Below are positions 1 through 6,857 of a stretch of DNA of 7,582 nt, in pieces. The DNA is from Bacillota bacterium (GTDB taxonomy: Bacteria > Bacillota > Clostridia > Peptostreptococcales > Anaerovoracaceae). The stretch's first letter is position 1. The number at the start of each line of letters is the position of its first letter. The translations under genes and the position numbers were made by a program. Where the stretch lies: NCBI GenBank assembly GCA_017431395.1, contig JAFRLD010000160.1, positions 1 to 7,582 on the forward strand. Reading direction: 5' to 3'. The notes beneath the pieces are model-generated. The model saw only the letters and a list, made by a program, of their open reading frames with translations. It did not search any database and was not told the origin of the DNA.

Positions 1-29
1 CCTGTCTTCGAGAACTTTCGTTGTTTCAT
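1..29 (-). CDS. Start of a gene running off the left edge (product unknown)
   Basis: An ATG at 27-29 on the minus strand opens a frame reading MKQRKFSKT before the window ends. It is preceded by AGAGGG (35-40) with a 5-nt spacer, a good Shine-Dalgarno arrangement, and lies 44 bp after the glutamate decarboxylase stop on the same strand, as expected of the next gene in an operon. Nine codons cannot identify a product. A short basic N-terminus is compatible with a membrane transporter, and glutamate/GABA antiporters of the APC family are common neighbours of decarboxylases, but that is inference from context only. It could also be a chance ATG. Confidence 0.45.
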
Positions 30-34
30 CTTTT

Positions 35-40
35 CCCTCT
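35..40 (-). promoter_or_regulatory. Ribosome binding site of the left-edge gene
   Basis: AGAGGG on the minus strand, 5 nt before the ATG at 27-29. It is the main reason for calling a gene start here, since so little of the frame is inside the window. Confidence 0.45.
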
Positions 41-56
41 GCTTCCTTTGGCACGG

Positions 57-71
57 GGCACCTCAGGTGCC
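57..71 (-). other. Small perfect hairpin after the glutamate decarboxylase stop
   Basis: GGCACC and GGTGCC form a perfect 6-bp stem with a 3-nt loop, starting 2 nt past the decarboxylase stop codon. On the minus strand it is followed by CCCGTGCC and not by a T-run, so it is not a canonical intrinsic terminator. The extra GTGCC just downstream could pair alternatively with the same GGCAC arm. It could stabilise the 3' end of the upstream message, act as a weak attenuator before the next gene, or mean nothing. Confidence 0.3.
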
Positions 72-73
72 GG

Positions 74-1675
74 TTACTTCAGGTCATGCGGTTTCTCTGA
101 GAAGATCAGCTCTGAGTATTCGTCTTTATAGGTTGTGTCCTCTCCGATCGCGCTCTTCACGATCTCCTGGGTACTTTCCGATGGCTGGAAGAACTTGCTG
201 GATCCCGCGCTTTCGGTCATTCTCCTGACCAGACTCAGCCCCATAGTCCGTCCGCCATGGGTAAATCCGTAGGAGCCTCTCTTCTCCTCATTGCAGAGCA
301 CGTGCGCGTGCTTCAGATCCTCAAGGCACTCCCGGAAGTCCGTGACGAATGCTTCCGCCAGGTTAAAGGTCAGGTCCGCACGGCAGACGATCCGCTGCAC
401 GGTGATCTCCTCCGCGCCGTCCGGCAGCGGGTAAGCCGGGACCTGCCAGCCATGCATCCGCAGGCGGTCGGCCAGATCATACAGGTTCCAGACGACTGGG
501 GTCCCGTCTTTGTACGTCGCATTCTCCTTAAGGGTGTAGCAGACGATCGGCATCCGGGAACCGTGGTTGTAGAGCTCGAACAGTCCGGTGTGCTCGATGC
601 GATCACCGATGACCGAAGCGATCTCCTGGGTCTTCAGATGGATATGGCTATAGCCCTGGCGGCCGAACCGCAGGAAATTATAGTACTGACCAACGATCTG
701 GCTGGCGCTTCTGGAGAAGTTGATCGCCATCGTCGGCATGTTTCCTCCCAGATAGCTTACTTCGAAGATCAGTTCCTCCGGCAGGTACTTCCGGTCACGC
801 CAGACGACCCAGCCGACGCCCGGATAGGTCAGGCCGTATTTATGCCCTGAAGTGGAGATCGACACCACGCTGGGCAGTCGGAAATCCCATTCCAGATCCG
901 GCTCGGTAAACGGTGTGAACATGCCGCCGCAGGCGCCGTCTATATGGACCACCAGTTCCGGCCGGTCCTTATGTGTCTTATTATACTTGGTGACCAGAGC
1001 ATTCAGTCCTTTGATGTCATCATACTCTCCGGAATAGGTCGTCCCCTGGATCCCGACGATGCCGATGGTGTACTCGTCTACATAGTCCATGACTTTTTTC
1101 AGGTCCAATGTCAGGCTTTCCCGTGTCACCGGTACGATCCGCAGATCTATATCCCAGTAAACGCAGAACTTCTCCCAGCAGATCTGGTAAGCCGCGCTGA
1201 TGACCAGGTTCGGCTGCCGTGTCTGCACATCCATCCCCAGCTTTTTAGCCTGATTCCGCCAACGGAATTTCATGGCCATGCCGGCCAGCATACAGGCCTC
1301 GCTGCTTCCCACCGTCGAGGTTCCGAGATAATCGGAGTTCTTCGGGGCGTTCCAGAGATGGGCCAGGATGTTCACGCAGCGGTTCTCGAGCTCCGCGGTC
1401 TGCGGATACTCTGATTTATCGATGGCGTTCTTATCCAGCGTTTCGCTCATCAGCTCCACCGCCTGCTTCTCCATATAGGTCTGGCAGAAGGTCGCCATAT
1501 TCAACCGGGAATTGCCTTCATCTAAGAGCTGGTTCTCGATCAGTGCCTTCGCGGCCTCTGCATCGATGGACTCCTCGTTCAACCGGTATTTCGGGATGAC
1601 TGAACCTTTTTCCTTCGATCCATAGCCAAATGCCATGCTTCTCAGTTTCTCTTTGTTTTTTTCTCCGTAGAGCAT
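74..1675 (-). CDS. gadB: Glutamate decarboxylase (PLP-dependent)
   Basis: Cytoplasmic PLP enzyme converting L-glutamate to GABA and CO2 with uptake of a proton. The 533-residue protein aligns by eye with E. coli GadB along nearly its whole length: ATFCQTY (61-67), EYPQTAELENRCVN (89-102), GSSEACMLAGMAMK (123-136), the cofactor-contacting HIDGACGG (244-251), and SGHKYGL (276-282) with the Schiff-base lysine at K279, three positions offset from E. coli K276. SYLGGNMPTMAINFSR (307-322) is also a family hallmark. The start is supported by a strong AGGAGG 6 nt upstream. E. coli GadB is 466 residues; here the homology ends near H473 (SYGFTH), leaving about 60 extra C-terminal residues without recognised similarity. 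It lies 39 bp downstream of the ABC exporter gene and is probably co-transcribed with it. Likely role: acid tolerance and/or GABA production. Function is confident; which of gadA/gadB naming applies is arbitrary. Confidence 0.96.
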   Translation of the reverse strand: MLYGEKNKEKLRSMAFGYGSKEKGSVIPKYRLNEESIDAEAAKALIENQLLDEGNSRLNMATFCQTYMEKQAVELMSETLDKNAIDKSEYPQTAELENRCVNILAHLWNAPKNSDYLGTSTVGSSEACMLAGMAMKFRWRNQAKKLGMDVQTRQPNLVISAAYQICWEKFCVYWDIDLRIVPVTRESLTLDLKKVMDYVDEYTIGIVGIQGTTYSGEYDDIKGLNALVTKYNKTHKDRPELVVHIDGACGGMFTPFTEPDLEWDFRLPSVVSISTSGHKYGLTYPGVGWVVWRDRKYLPEELIFEVSYLGGNMPTMAINFSRSASQIVGQYYNFLRFGRQGYSHIHLKTQEIASVIGDRIEHTGLFELYNHGSRMPIVCYTLKENATYKDGTPVVWNLYDLADRLRMHGWQVPAYPLPDGAEEITVQRIVCRADLTFNLAEAFVTDFRECLEDLKHAHVLCNEEKRGSYGFTHGGRTMGLSLVRRMTESAGSSKFFQPSESTQEIVKSAIGEDTTYKDEYSELIFSEKPHDLK

Positions 1676-1681
1676 TATTCT

Positions 1682-1687
1682 CCTCCT
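1682..1687 (-). promoter_or_regulatory. Ribosome binding site of glutamate decarboxylase
   Basis: A perfect AGGAGG on the minus strand with a 6-nt spacer to the ATG ending at 1675. It decides for this start over the internal Met14 at 1636. Confidence 0.85.
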
Positions 1688-1714
1688 GTATCTGTTTTAG
1701 CCAAAGCTCATTTC

Positions 1715-3499
1715 TTACATCGTTACGTCGGACTTCCCGAACCGGTAAAGCTCCGCGTACTGGCCGCCGAGCCGCATCAGTTCCTCATGGGATCCCTCTT
1801 CCCGGATCTGTCCGTCATCGATCAGAATGATCCGGTCCGCATTTCGTATCGTCGATAGGCGATGGGCAATAATGATCGTCGTTCTGCCCTCCGCCAGCTT
1901 ATCGAACGCCCCCTGGATCCGGGATTCCGTCACCGTATCCAGTGCCGAGGTCGCTTCATCCAGGATCAGGATCGGCGGATTCTTCAGGAAGATCCGCGCG
2001 ATGGAGACCCTCTGCTTCTGTCCGCCCGAGAGCCTCACGCCCCGCTCGCCGACATAGGTATCGAACCCGTCCGGCATCTCCAGGATATCTTCGTAGATCT
2101 CCGCGCGTTTCGCCGCCTCCCGGACTTCTTCCATCGTGGCTGCCGGATCACCGTATCGGATGTTCTCCGCGATCGTATCCGCGAACAGGAACACGTCCTG
2201 CTGCACGATCCCAATATTCTTTCGCAGCGACTGCCTGCAGATCTGTCGCACATCTGTGCCGTCGATCCGGATGCTCCCCCCATCCACGTCATAAAAACGC
2301 GGGATGAGCTGGCAGAGCGTCGTCTTGCCTCCGCCGGACGGACCTACGATCGCCACGGTCTCCCCGGCTTTCACGTGCAGGTCGATCCCCTGCAGGACAT
2401 CCCGGTCCCCTTCTTCTGATGCCGTATAGGCGAACGAGACTCCCTCCATATCGATCTGCCCCTGCACCTCTTCCAAAGGCTGGGCATCCTCTGCGTCGAC
2501 CACCTGCGGCTCCGTGCGCATGATCCCGACGAACCTCGTCAGACCGGCCCAGCCGTTCATGAACGTCTCCATGAAATTGCCCAGCTTGCGGATCGGATTG
2601 ATGAACGTACTGATATACAGATAGAACGTGATCATATCTGCATAGTTCATCTGGTCCCGCATGATGAGCCATCCGCCAAAGGCCATGATCGCCACCGGCA
2701 TGATGCTCATGAAGAACTCCAGCGAGGACGCGAACTGTCCGAATGCCTTGTAGTTCTCACACTTCGAGGTCTTAAATCGCTCATTGGCGATAGCAAATTT
2801 ATTGTAATCCTCCTGCTCATTGGCGAACGCTTTCGAGGTGCGGATCCCGGACAGCCCGGATTCGATCTCCCCGTTGATCTCGGCCAGTTTTACCTTGACC
2901 TGCCGCGACGTATAGAGCATTCTCCGCCGGCAAAGCAGCACGATGAACAGAAAGATCGGGATCAGGATCAGGATCAGCAGCGCCAGTTTCCACTGGATCG
3001 TGAACATGATGATGATCGCGCCAATGATCGTGACACTTGCGATGAACAGGTCCTCCGGTCCGTGATGGGACAGTTCCGTGATCTCAAACAGGTCTCCCGT
3101 CATGCGGGACAAAAGCTGGCCTGTCCGGTTCCGGTCGAAAAACTCGAAATCCAGGGACTGTATATGGACGAACAGATCCTCTCTCAGATCCGCCTCCACA
3201 CGCACACCGAACATGTGCCCCCAGTAGGTGATGATGAAGTGCATCCCTGCTTTCAGGAGAAACGCCGCCACGAAAACAGCCATGATCATAAAGAACGCTT
3301 CATAGGCCCGGTCCGGCAGAAGATGGTACATCCCGTACCTTGCCGCCAGCGGGAATGCCAGGTCGATGCACGATGCGATCAGCGCACAGGAAAGATCCAG
3401 CGCGAACAGCTTCCAGTGCGGCCTGAAATAGCTGAGGAATATCTTAATGATCGGCTGCGAATAGTCTTTGTTATTGACCGGCAGTTCTCTGTCATTCAT
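1715..3499 (-). CDS. ABC exporter half-transporter (permease fused to ATPase)
   Basis: A 594-residue type I ABC exporter (MsbA/LmrA-like), exporting an unknown substrate across the cytoplasmic membrane. The N-terminal membrane domain spans about residues 20-320, with hydrophobic segments near 30-52, 67-92, 150-190 and 258-280. The ATPase domain (about 348-590) has all catalytic motifs: A-loop Y358, Walker A GPSGGGKT (386-393), Q-loop Q434, signature LSGGQ (490-494), Walker B LILDE (511-515) with catalytic E515, D-loop SALD (518-521) and switch H546. Since its ATP site is complete, it could work as a homodimer; no second half-transporter gene is adjacent. The start follows AGGGAG at a 10-nt spacing. 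It is the first gene of the leftward operon, transcribed from the divergent region at 3500-3616, and precedes glutamate decarboxylase by 39 bp. Substrate cannot be read from sequence; lipids, peptides or drugs are all possible. Confidence 0.93.
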   Translation of the reverse strand: MNDRELPVNNKDYSQPIIKIFLSYFRPHWKLFALDLSCALIASCIDLAFPLAARYGMYHLLPDRAYEAFFMIMAVFVAAFLLKAGMHFIITYWGHMFGVRVEADLREDLFVHIQSLDFEFFDRNRTGQLLSRMTGDLFEITELSHHGPEDLFIASVTIIGAIIIMFTIQWKLALLILILIPIFLFIVLLCRRRMLYTSRQVKVKLAEINGEIESGLSGIRTSKAFANEQEDYNKFAIANERFKTSKCENYKAFGQFASSLEFFMSIMPVAIMAFGGWLIMRDQMNYADMITFYLYISTFINPIRKLGNFMETFMNGWAGLTRFVGIMRTEPQVVDAEDAQPLEEVQGQIDMEGVSFAYTASEEGDRDVLQGIDLHVKAGETVAIVGPSGGGKTTLCQLIPRFYDVDGGSIRIDGTDVRQICRQSLRKNIGIVQQDVFLFADTIAENIRYGDPAATMEEVREAAKRAEIYEDILEMPDGFDTYVGERGVRLSGGQKQRVSIARIFLKNPPILILDEATSALDTVTESRIQGAFDKLAEGRTTIIIAHRLSTIRNADRIILIDDGQIREEGSHEELMRLGGQYAELYRFGKSDVTM

Positions 3500-3542
3500 A
3501 AACTAAAAGCTCCCTACCCCTGCGGGCAAAAAATCTTCTTTA

Positions 3543-3571
3543 ATACTACCATTTTCGCCGATTTCGTGCAA
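3543..3571 (-). promoter_or_regulatory. Candidate promoter for the ABC exporter / gad operon
   Basis: On the minus strand TTGCAC (3566-3571) and TAGTAT (3543-3548) are separated by exactly 17 nt, the ideal sigma-A spacing. Matches to consensus are 3 of 6 and 4 of 6, so the call rests on spacing and position, about 45 nt upstream of the exporter start codon. The -35 element lies about 8 nt from the paired palindromes, so a protein bound there could contact polymerase. Confidence 0.35.
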
Positions 3572-3579
3572 TAATTGTA

Positions 3580-3600
3580 TATGTACATTCTATGTACATT
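3580..3600. promoter_or_regulatory. Paired ATGTACAT palindromes: candidate operator
   Basis: TATGTACATT occurs twice, at 3580-3589 and 3591-3600. Each copy contains the perfect 8-bp palindrome ATGTACAT (3581-3588 and 3592-3599), and the centres are 11 bp apart, so both face nearly the same side of the helix. They sit between divergent genes, 17 nt upstream of the AEC transporter ATG and just upstream of the candidate leftward -35 box. For the rightward gene they fall where the -10 box or transcript start is expected (a TATATG lies at 3578-3583), which suits repression; for the leftward operon they lie upstream, which suits activation. The regulator is unknown and none is encoded in the window. 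Confidence 0.4.
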
Positions 3601-3605
3601 TCATG

Positions 3606-3610
3606 AGAGG
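3606..3610 (+). promoter_or_regulatory. Ribosome binding site of the AEC transporter
   Basis: AGAGG with a 6-nt spacer to the ATG at 3617. It favours this start over the in-frame ATGs further upstream at 3575 and 3581, whose extra codons would run through the palindromic repeats and add a non-homologous leader. Confidence 0.7.
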
Positions 3611-3616
3611 TATATT

Positions 3617-4567
3617 ATGCAAAGTCTGGCAACCATTGATATCATAATAGCGCTTGCCAAAACGTTCATCATCATACTGCCGGGATATATCGTCACGAAG
3701 CTGGGGATCCTGAACTCTCAGCACACGGCGGGCATGTCCGCGCTTATCACCTGCGTGACCTACCCGTGTCTGGTCATCGACGCGATGCAGATGGAGTTCT
3801 CCATGCAGGTGCTGAACAACTGTAAGTATGTAGTCCTGATTTTTTTCGGCGCCGTGATCTGCGCTCTGATCGTTTCGAAGATCGTAACCATGATCGTGAA
3901 GCTTCCGCCGGAACGGGCCGGGATCTTCGCTTTCATGCTGGTCTTTGGCAATACCGGCTTCATAGGGCTACCGGTGCTGAACGGACTGCTGGGAAGTGAA
4001 GCGGTCTTCTATGGGGCCCTTTGTGATTCCTCCTATGATATCTTCATGTTTACCATCGGGATCACGCTAATCCGTAACGGAGCGTCCGATCACGACATGA
4101 AGCTCGGCGAAACACTGAAGGGGCTGATCAATCCGTGTCTGATCGGTGTGCTGATCGGTCTCACGCTATACATCTTCGGCATCACCCTGCCGGAGGTCAT
4201 CGCATCCCCGGTCGAGCGGATCGGCGCGATCACGAGTCCTCTCGCTATGATGGTCGTCGGATCCCATCTGGCCCGCGTCCGGATCCGGGATCTGTTTGCC
4301 AGCGGCCATGCTTATCTGGTCTGCCTGATGAAACTGATCGTCTTCCCGCTCATAGCGCTGGCGATCGTCAAGCTGACCATCGGCACCGGAACGCTGCTCG
4401 CCTCGGTCATCGTACTGCAGGCGGCCATGCCGGTCGCGATGCTTTCGGTCATCTTCAGCGAACGCTACAAGGGTGACGTGAGTTTCGCCTCCACCGGTGT
4501 TATGCTGACAACTTTGATGTGCATTCTGACAATACCGCTGCACGCGATCCTGCTGCAGCACATCTGA
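3617..4567 (+). CDS. AEC-family (auxin efflux carrier type) transporter
   Basis: A 316-residue integral membrane protein of the AEC family (BASS-like fold of about ten helices), whose bacterial members transport organic anions such as malate; substrate here is unknown. The ATG at 3617 is chosen because AGAGG precedes it by 6 nt and the protein then opens MQSLATIDIIIALAK, running straight into helix 1 (about residues 5-28, including LPGYIVTKLGIL). Family motifs are present: VTYPCLVIDAM in the second helix region, the first crossover NTGFIGLPVLNGLLGSEAV, and the C-terminal half AMPVAMLSVIFSERYKGD followed by a final helix TTLMCILTIPLHAILL. It is divergent from the ABC exporter/gad operon and lies only 19 bp before the FHA-RodA gene with no terminator in between, so it is likely the first gene of the cell-wall operon. 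A link to glutamate/GABA or organic acid traffic is possible but not shown. Confidence 0.88.
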   Translation: MQSLATIDIIIALAKTFIIILPGYIVTKLGILNSQHTAGMSALITCVTYPCLVIDAMQMEFSMQVLNNCKYVVLIFFGAVICALIVSKIVTMIVKLPPERAGIFAFMLVFGNTGFIGLPVLNGLLGSEAVFYGALCDSSYDIFMFTIGITLIRNGASDHDMKLGETLKGLINPCLIGVLIGLTLYIFGITLPEVIASPVERIGAITSPLAMMVVGSHLARVRIRDLFASGHAYLVCLMKLIVFPLIALAIVKLTIGTGTLLASVIVLQAAMPVAMLSVIFSERYKGDVSFASTGVMLTTLMCILTIPLHAILLQHI

Positions 4568-4586
4568 TACTGGAGTACTTTAGCTT

Positions 4587-6857
4587 ATGGATAGTTCCGG
4601 CTTGATACAATATATCGAACTATATTTCACTACCGGCGTAAGGTGGGTGTGTGCAGGGCTTGGTGCGCTGATCCTGCTGCACCAGATCCTCTCGCTTCTT
4701 AAGATGCGCAATCCCTCGGAGATCTGGGCCTACCTGCGCTGTCCCGATGGCAGCAGCGTGCCCCTTACCCACTGGGAGAACCTGATCGGCCGCGGCCGCG
4801 GCTGCGACATCATCCTGAATCTTTCCAGCGTTTCCCGAAGTCACGCGACACTGATCCGCGACCCGAACGGAACTTGGCGATATCACGATCTGAACTCGAA
4901 GAACGGCTCGTACATCAACGGCGTGCGGGTCTATCAGCCGACGGTATTAAAAGGCGGTGACCAGCTCACCATAGGCGGCGAGGACTTCGAGCTCTATCCA
5001 GTCAGCCTGCAGGAGCGGCTCGCGAACGTCGAGAAGAGAAAACGCCGGACCCATCCGGTCTCTCCATGGCCTTCACTGGTCATGCTGACGATCTTTCAGT
5101 TCCTGACCGTCCTGCAGTTTCACATCTCGCTGGGCAAGGACTTCTCCGCCCAGGTGATCGTGGCCTTCGCGCTGCTGTGTGCTCTGATGTGGTTCTACGT
5201 GATCCTGATGCGCGCCTTCCGAAGGAACAGCTTCGAGATGGAGATCATATGCTTCTTCCTATCGACCTTGAGCCTGGCCATTACCCTATCCTATTCCTAC
5301 ACTTCGGACGGGGTCCTGAAGCAGGCGATCTGTGTCGTGCTGGGGGTGGCTGTGTTCTTCTTCCTCTGCTGGTATCTGCGGGATCTGAACCGTACGAAAA
5401 AGATCACCTACCTGCTGCTTGGCATCAGCGGATTCCTGCTGCTCATCAACGTGCTCTTCGGCACGGTCACGAACGGTGCGCAGAACTGGATCTACATCGG
5501 GGGATATTCCTTCCAGCCGTCCGAGCTGGTCAAGATCGTTTTCATCTACGTCGGTGCAGCGACGCTGGACGAGCTGCAGCAGAAACGGAGCCTCTATCTG
5601 TTCATGGGCTTCAGTGTCTTCTGCCTGGGCTGTCTGGCTCTGATGGGTGACTTCGGAACGGCGATCATCTTCTTCGTCACGTTCCTCGTCATCTCCTTCC
5701 TGCGCTCCGGCGATTTCACCAAGCTGATCCTCATCCTCGGGGCCGCCGGCCTGATGGGCCTGATGGTCCTCCGGTTCCGTCCCTATGTGGCCAGCCGGTT
5801 CGAGACATGGCGACATGCCTGGGACTATGCTACCGAAGGCGGATATCAGCAGGTACAGACCATGACCGCCACCGCCAGCGGAGGCCTGCCGGGACTCGGC
5901 GCTGGTGAAGGCAATCTGGGCAACCTCTTCGGTGCCGGAACAGACCTTGTCTTCGGCATGCTCGCGGAGGAATGGGGCCTCATCATTGCCGTCCTGGCCG
6001 TCCTGTGCATCATCACGCTGACCATATTCGCGTTCCGCTCGATCGCAGCCGGACGCTCCACCTATTACAGCATAGCCGCCTGCTCGACCTCGACCCTGTT
6101 CGTCTTCCAGACGATGCTGAACGTACTCGGTTCCGTCGACATCCTGCCGCTGACCGGCGTCACCTTCCCGTTCCTGTCTTCAGGCGGGACCAGCATGATC
6201 GCCTCCTGGGGCCTGCTCGCTTTCCTGAAAGCAGCCGACACCCGTCAGAACGCCAGCTTCGCGATCCGCCTTGACCGAAAGAGCGAGTTCAAGGATCACC
6301 TGGCGGACGGCGACTTCCTGGATCCGGAGGATATCTTCTCCGCCGTCGATGGCATGGAGGGGAACTCCGCTCTCTCGATCTCCGAGCAGATGGACAATGA
6401 CCCGGAATTCCAGAAATACTGGGAGGAGAAGCAAAGGCTGGCCCAGGCGCAGCCCCGTAATACACGGCCCGCCGCCAAGTACCAGACACAGGTGCCGCGC
6501 GGCAAGAAGGGAAAAAAGGACGCCGAAGCCCAGAATGCTCCTGCCCCGCAGCCAAAGAAACAGAAACAGCAGAAGCAGAAGCAGGCCCAGCCTAAGCAGC
6601 AGCCGCAGCCGTCTGCGCCGCAGACGCCGCGCGAAGATCGTCAGGCTCGTCCTGAACCCGCACCTAAACGAAAGGCCTCCGCGAAACCGCGGCCTCGGCC
6701 TGTTTCCTATAAAAACGTCGATGACGACGCATTCTTCCGCAGCCTTGATGAGAAGGGCGGACGGCCGGCGAGCGGCCCGACCATCCATATGTATGATGAT
6801 GCGGAAGGCGATCAGCCGGTCACCCTTGAAGATCTGTTTGGAGGCGATAATAAATGA
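4587..6857 (+). CDS. FHA domain-RodA/FtsW (SEDS) glycosyltransferase fusion
   Basis: A 756-residue fused protein. Residues 16-38 form an extra membrane helix followed by basic residues, then a cytoplasmic FHA domain (about 50-138) with LIGRG (67-70 region), SVSRSHATL (81-89) and SKNGSYING (104-112), which keeps the Arg69, Ser83, His86 and Asn106 positions used to bind phospho-threonine. After a basic RKRR comes a SEDS peptidoglycan polymerase (about 160-550) with NGAQNWIYIGG (296-306), QPSE (310-313), GDFGTA (354-359), GGYQQVQ (418-424), TDLVF (452-456) with probable catalytic D453, AEEWG (460-464) and PFLSSGGTS (528-536). About five helices precede QPSE, as in mycobacterial RodA, not three as in E. 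coli RodA. Residues 551-756 are a cytoplasmic tail, Lys/Gln/Pro-rich at 640-705 and ending in acidic VTLEDLFGGDNK. A GGAG lies 11 nt before the ATG. Family assignment is firm; rodA versus ftsW role is inferred from the pbpA-like partner. Confidence 0.92.
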   Translation: MDSSGLIQYIELYFTTGVRWVCAGLGALILLHQILSLLKMRNPSEIWAYLRCPDGSSVPLTHWENLIGRGRGCDIILNLSSVSRSHATLIRDPNGTWRYHDLNSKNGSYINGVRVYQPTVLKGGDQLTIGGEDFELYPVSLQERLANVEKRKRRTHPVSPWPSLVMLTIFQFLTVLQFHISLGKDFSAQVIVAFALLCALMWFYVILMRAFRRNSFEMEIICFFLSTLSLAITLSYSYTSDGVLKQAICVVLGVAVFFFLCWYLRDLNRTKKITYLLLGISGFLLLINVLFGTVTNGAQNWIYIGGYSFQPSELVKIVFIYVGAATLDELQQKRSLYLFMGFSVFCLGCLALMGDFGTAIIFFVTFLVISFLRSGDFTKLILILGAAGLMGLMVLRFRPYVASRFETWRHAWDYATEGGYQQVQTMTATASGGLPGLGAGEGNLGNLFGAGTDLVFGMLAEEWGLIIAVLAVLCIITLTIFAFRSIAAGRSTYYSIAACSTSTLFVFQTMLNVLGSVDILPLTGVTFPFLSSGGTSMIASWGLLAFLKAADTRQNASFAIRLDRKSEFKDHLADGDFLDPEDIFSAVDGMEGNSALSISEQMDNDPEFQKYWEEKQRLAQAQPRNTRPAAKYQTQVPRGKKGKKDAEAQNAPAPQPKKQKQQKQKQAQPKQQPQPSAPQTPREDRQARPEPAPKRKASAKPRPRPVSYKNVDDDAFFRSLDEKGGRPASGPTIHMYDDAEGDQPVTLEDLFGGDNK
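6549..6632 (+). repeat. Low-complexity Lys/Gln/Pro-coding tract
   Basis: Within the tail of the FHA-RodA fusion, repeated AAG, CAG and CCG codons encode about 28 residues made largely of Lys, Gln and Pro (residues 655-682). The tract is in frame and not a perfect tandem repeat. Its reverse complement yields Leu-rich and Arg-rich spurious frames. Such tracts are prone to slippage and length change between strains. Confidence 0.6.
6840..6844 (+). promoter_or_regulatory. Ribosome binding site of the PBP gene, inside the preceding gene
   Basis: GGAGG lies 9 nt before the ATG at 6854, within the last codons of the FHA-RodA gene. Together with the ATGA stop/start overlap (6854-6857) it indicates translational coupling of polymerase and transpeptidase. 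Confidence 0.75.

Noticed and set aside
57..71. Intrinsic terminator after gad
   Set aside because: The hairpin is perfect but short and no T-run follows it on the minus strand, and a likely gene start lies just downstream.
257..850. 197-codon open frame on the plus strand inside the gad gene
   Set aside because: Antisense to a well-conserved decarboxylase; composition is that of a shadow frame, with no recognisable domain.
1862..2419. 185-codon plus-strand frame opposite the ABC ATPase domain
   Set aside because: It mirrors the conserved Walker and signature region; a shadow of a real gene.
3575..3616. Upstream start of the AEC transporter adding 14 residues
   Set aside because: The leader passes through the palindromic operator, lacks its own ribosome binding site and does not fit the family; the ATG at 3617 has both.
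5286..5816. 176-codon minus-strand frame opposite the SEDS domain
   Set aside because: The plus strand encodes conserved SEDS motifs here; the antisense product is His/Glu/Asp/Gln-rich nonsense.
6180..6788. 202-codon minus-strand frame with a Leu/Arg-rich stretch resembling a membrane segment
   Set aside because: The Leu run is the reverse complement of the Lys/Gln codon tract in the fusion protein's tail, not a real helix.
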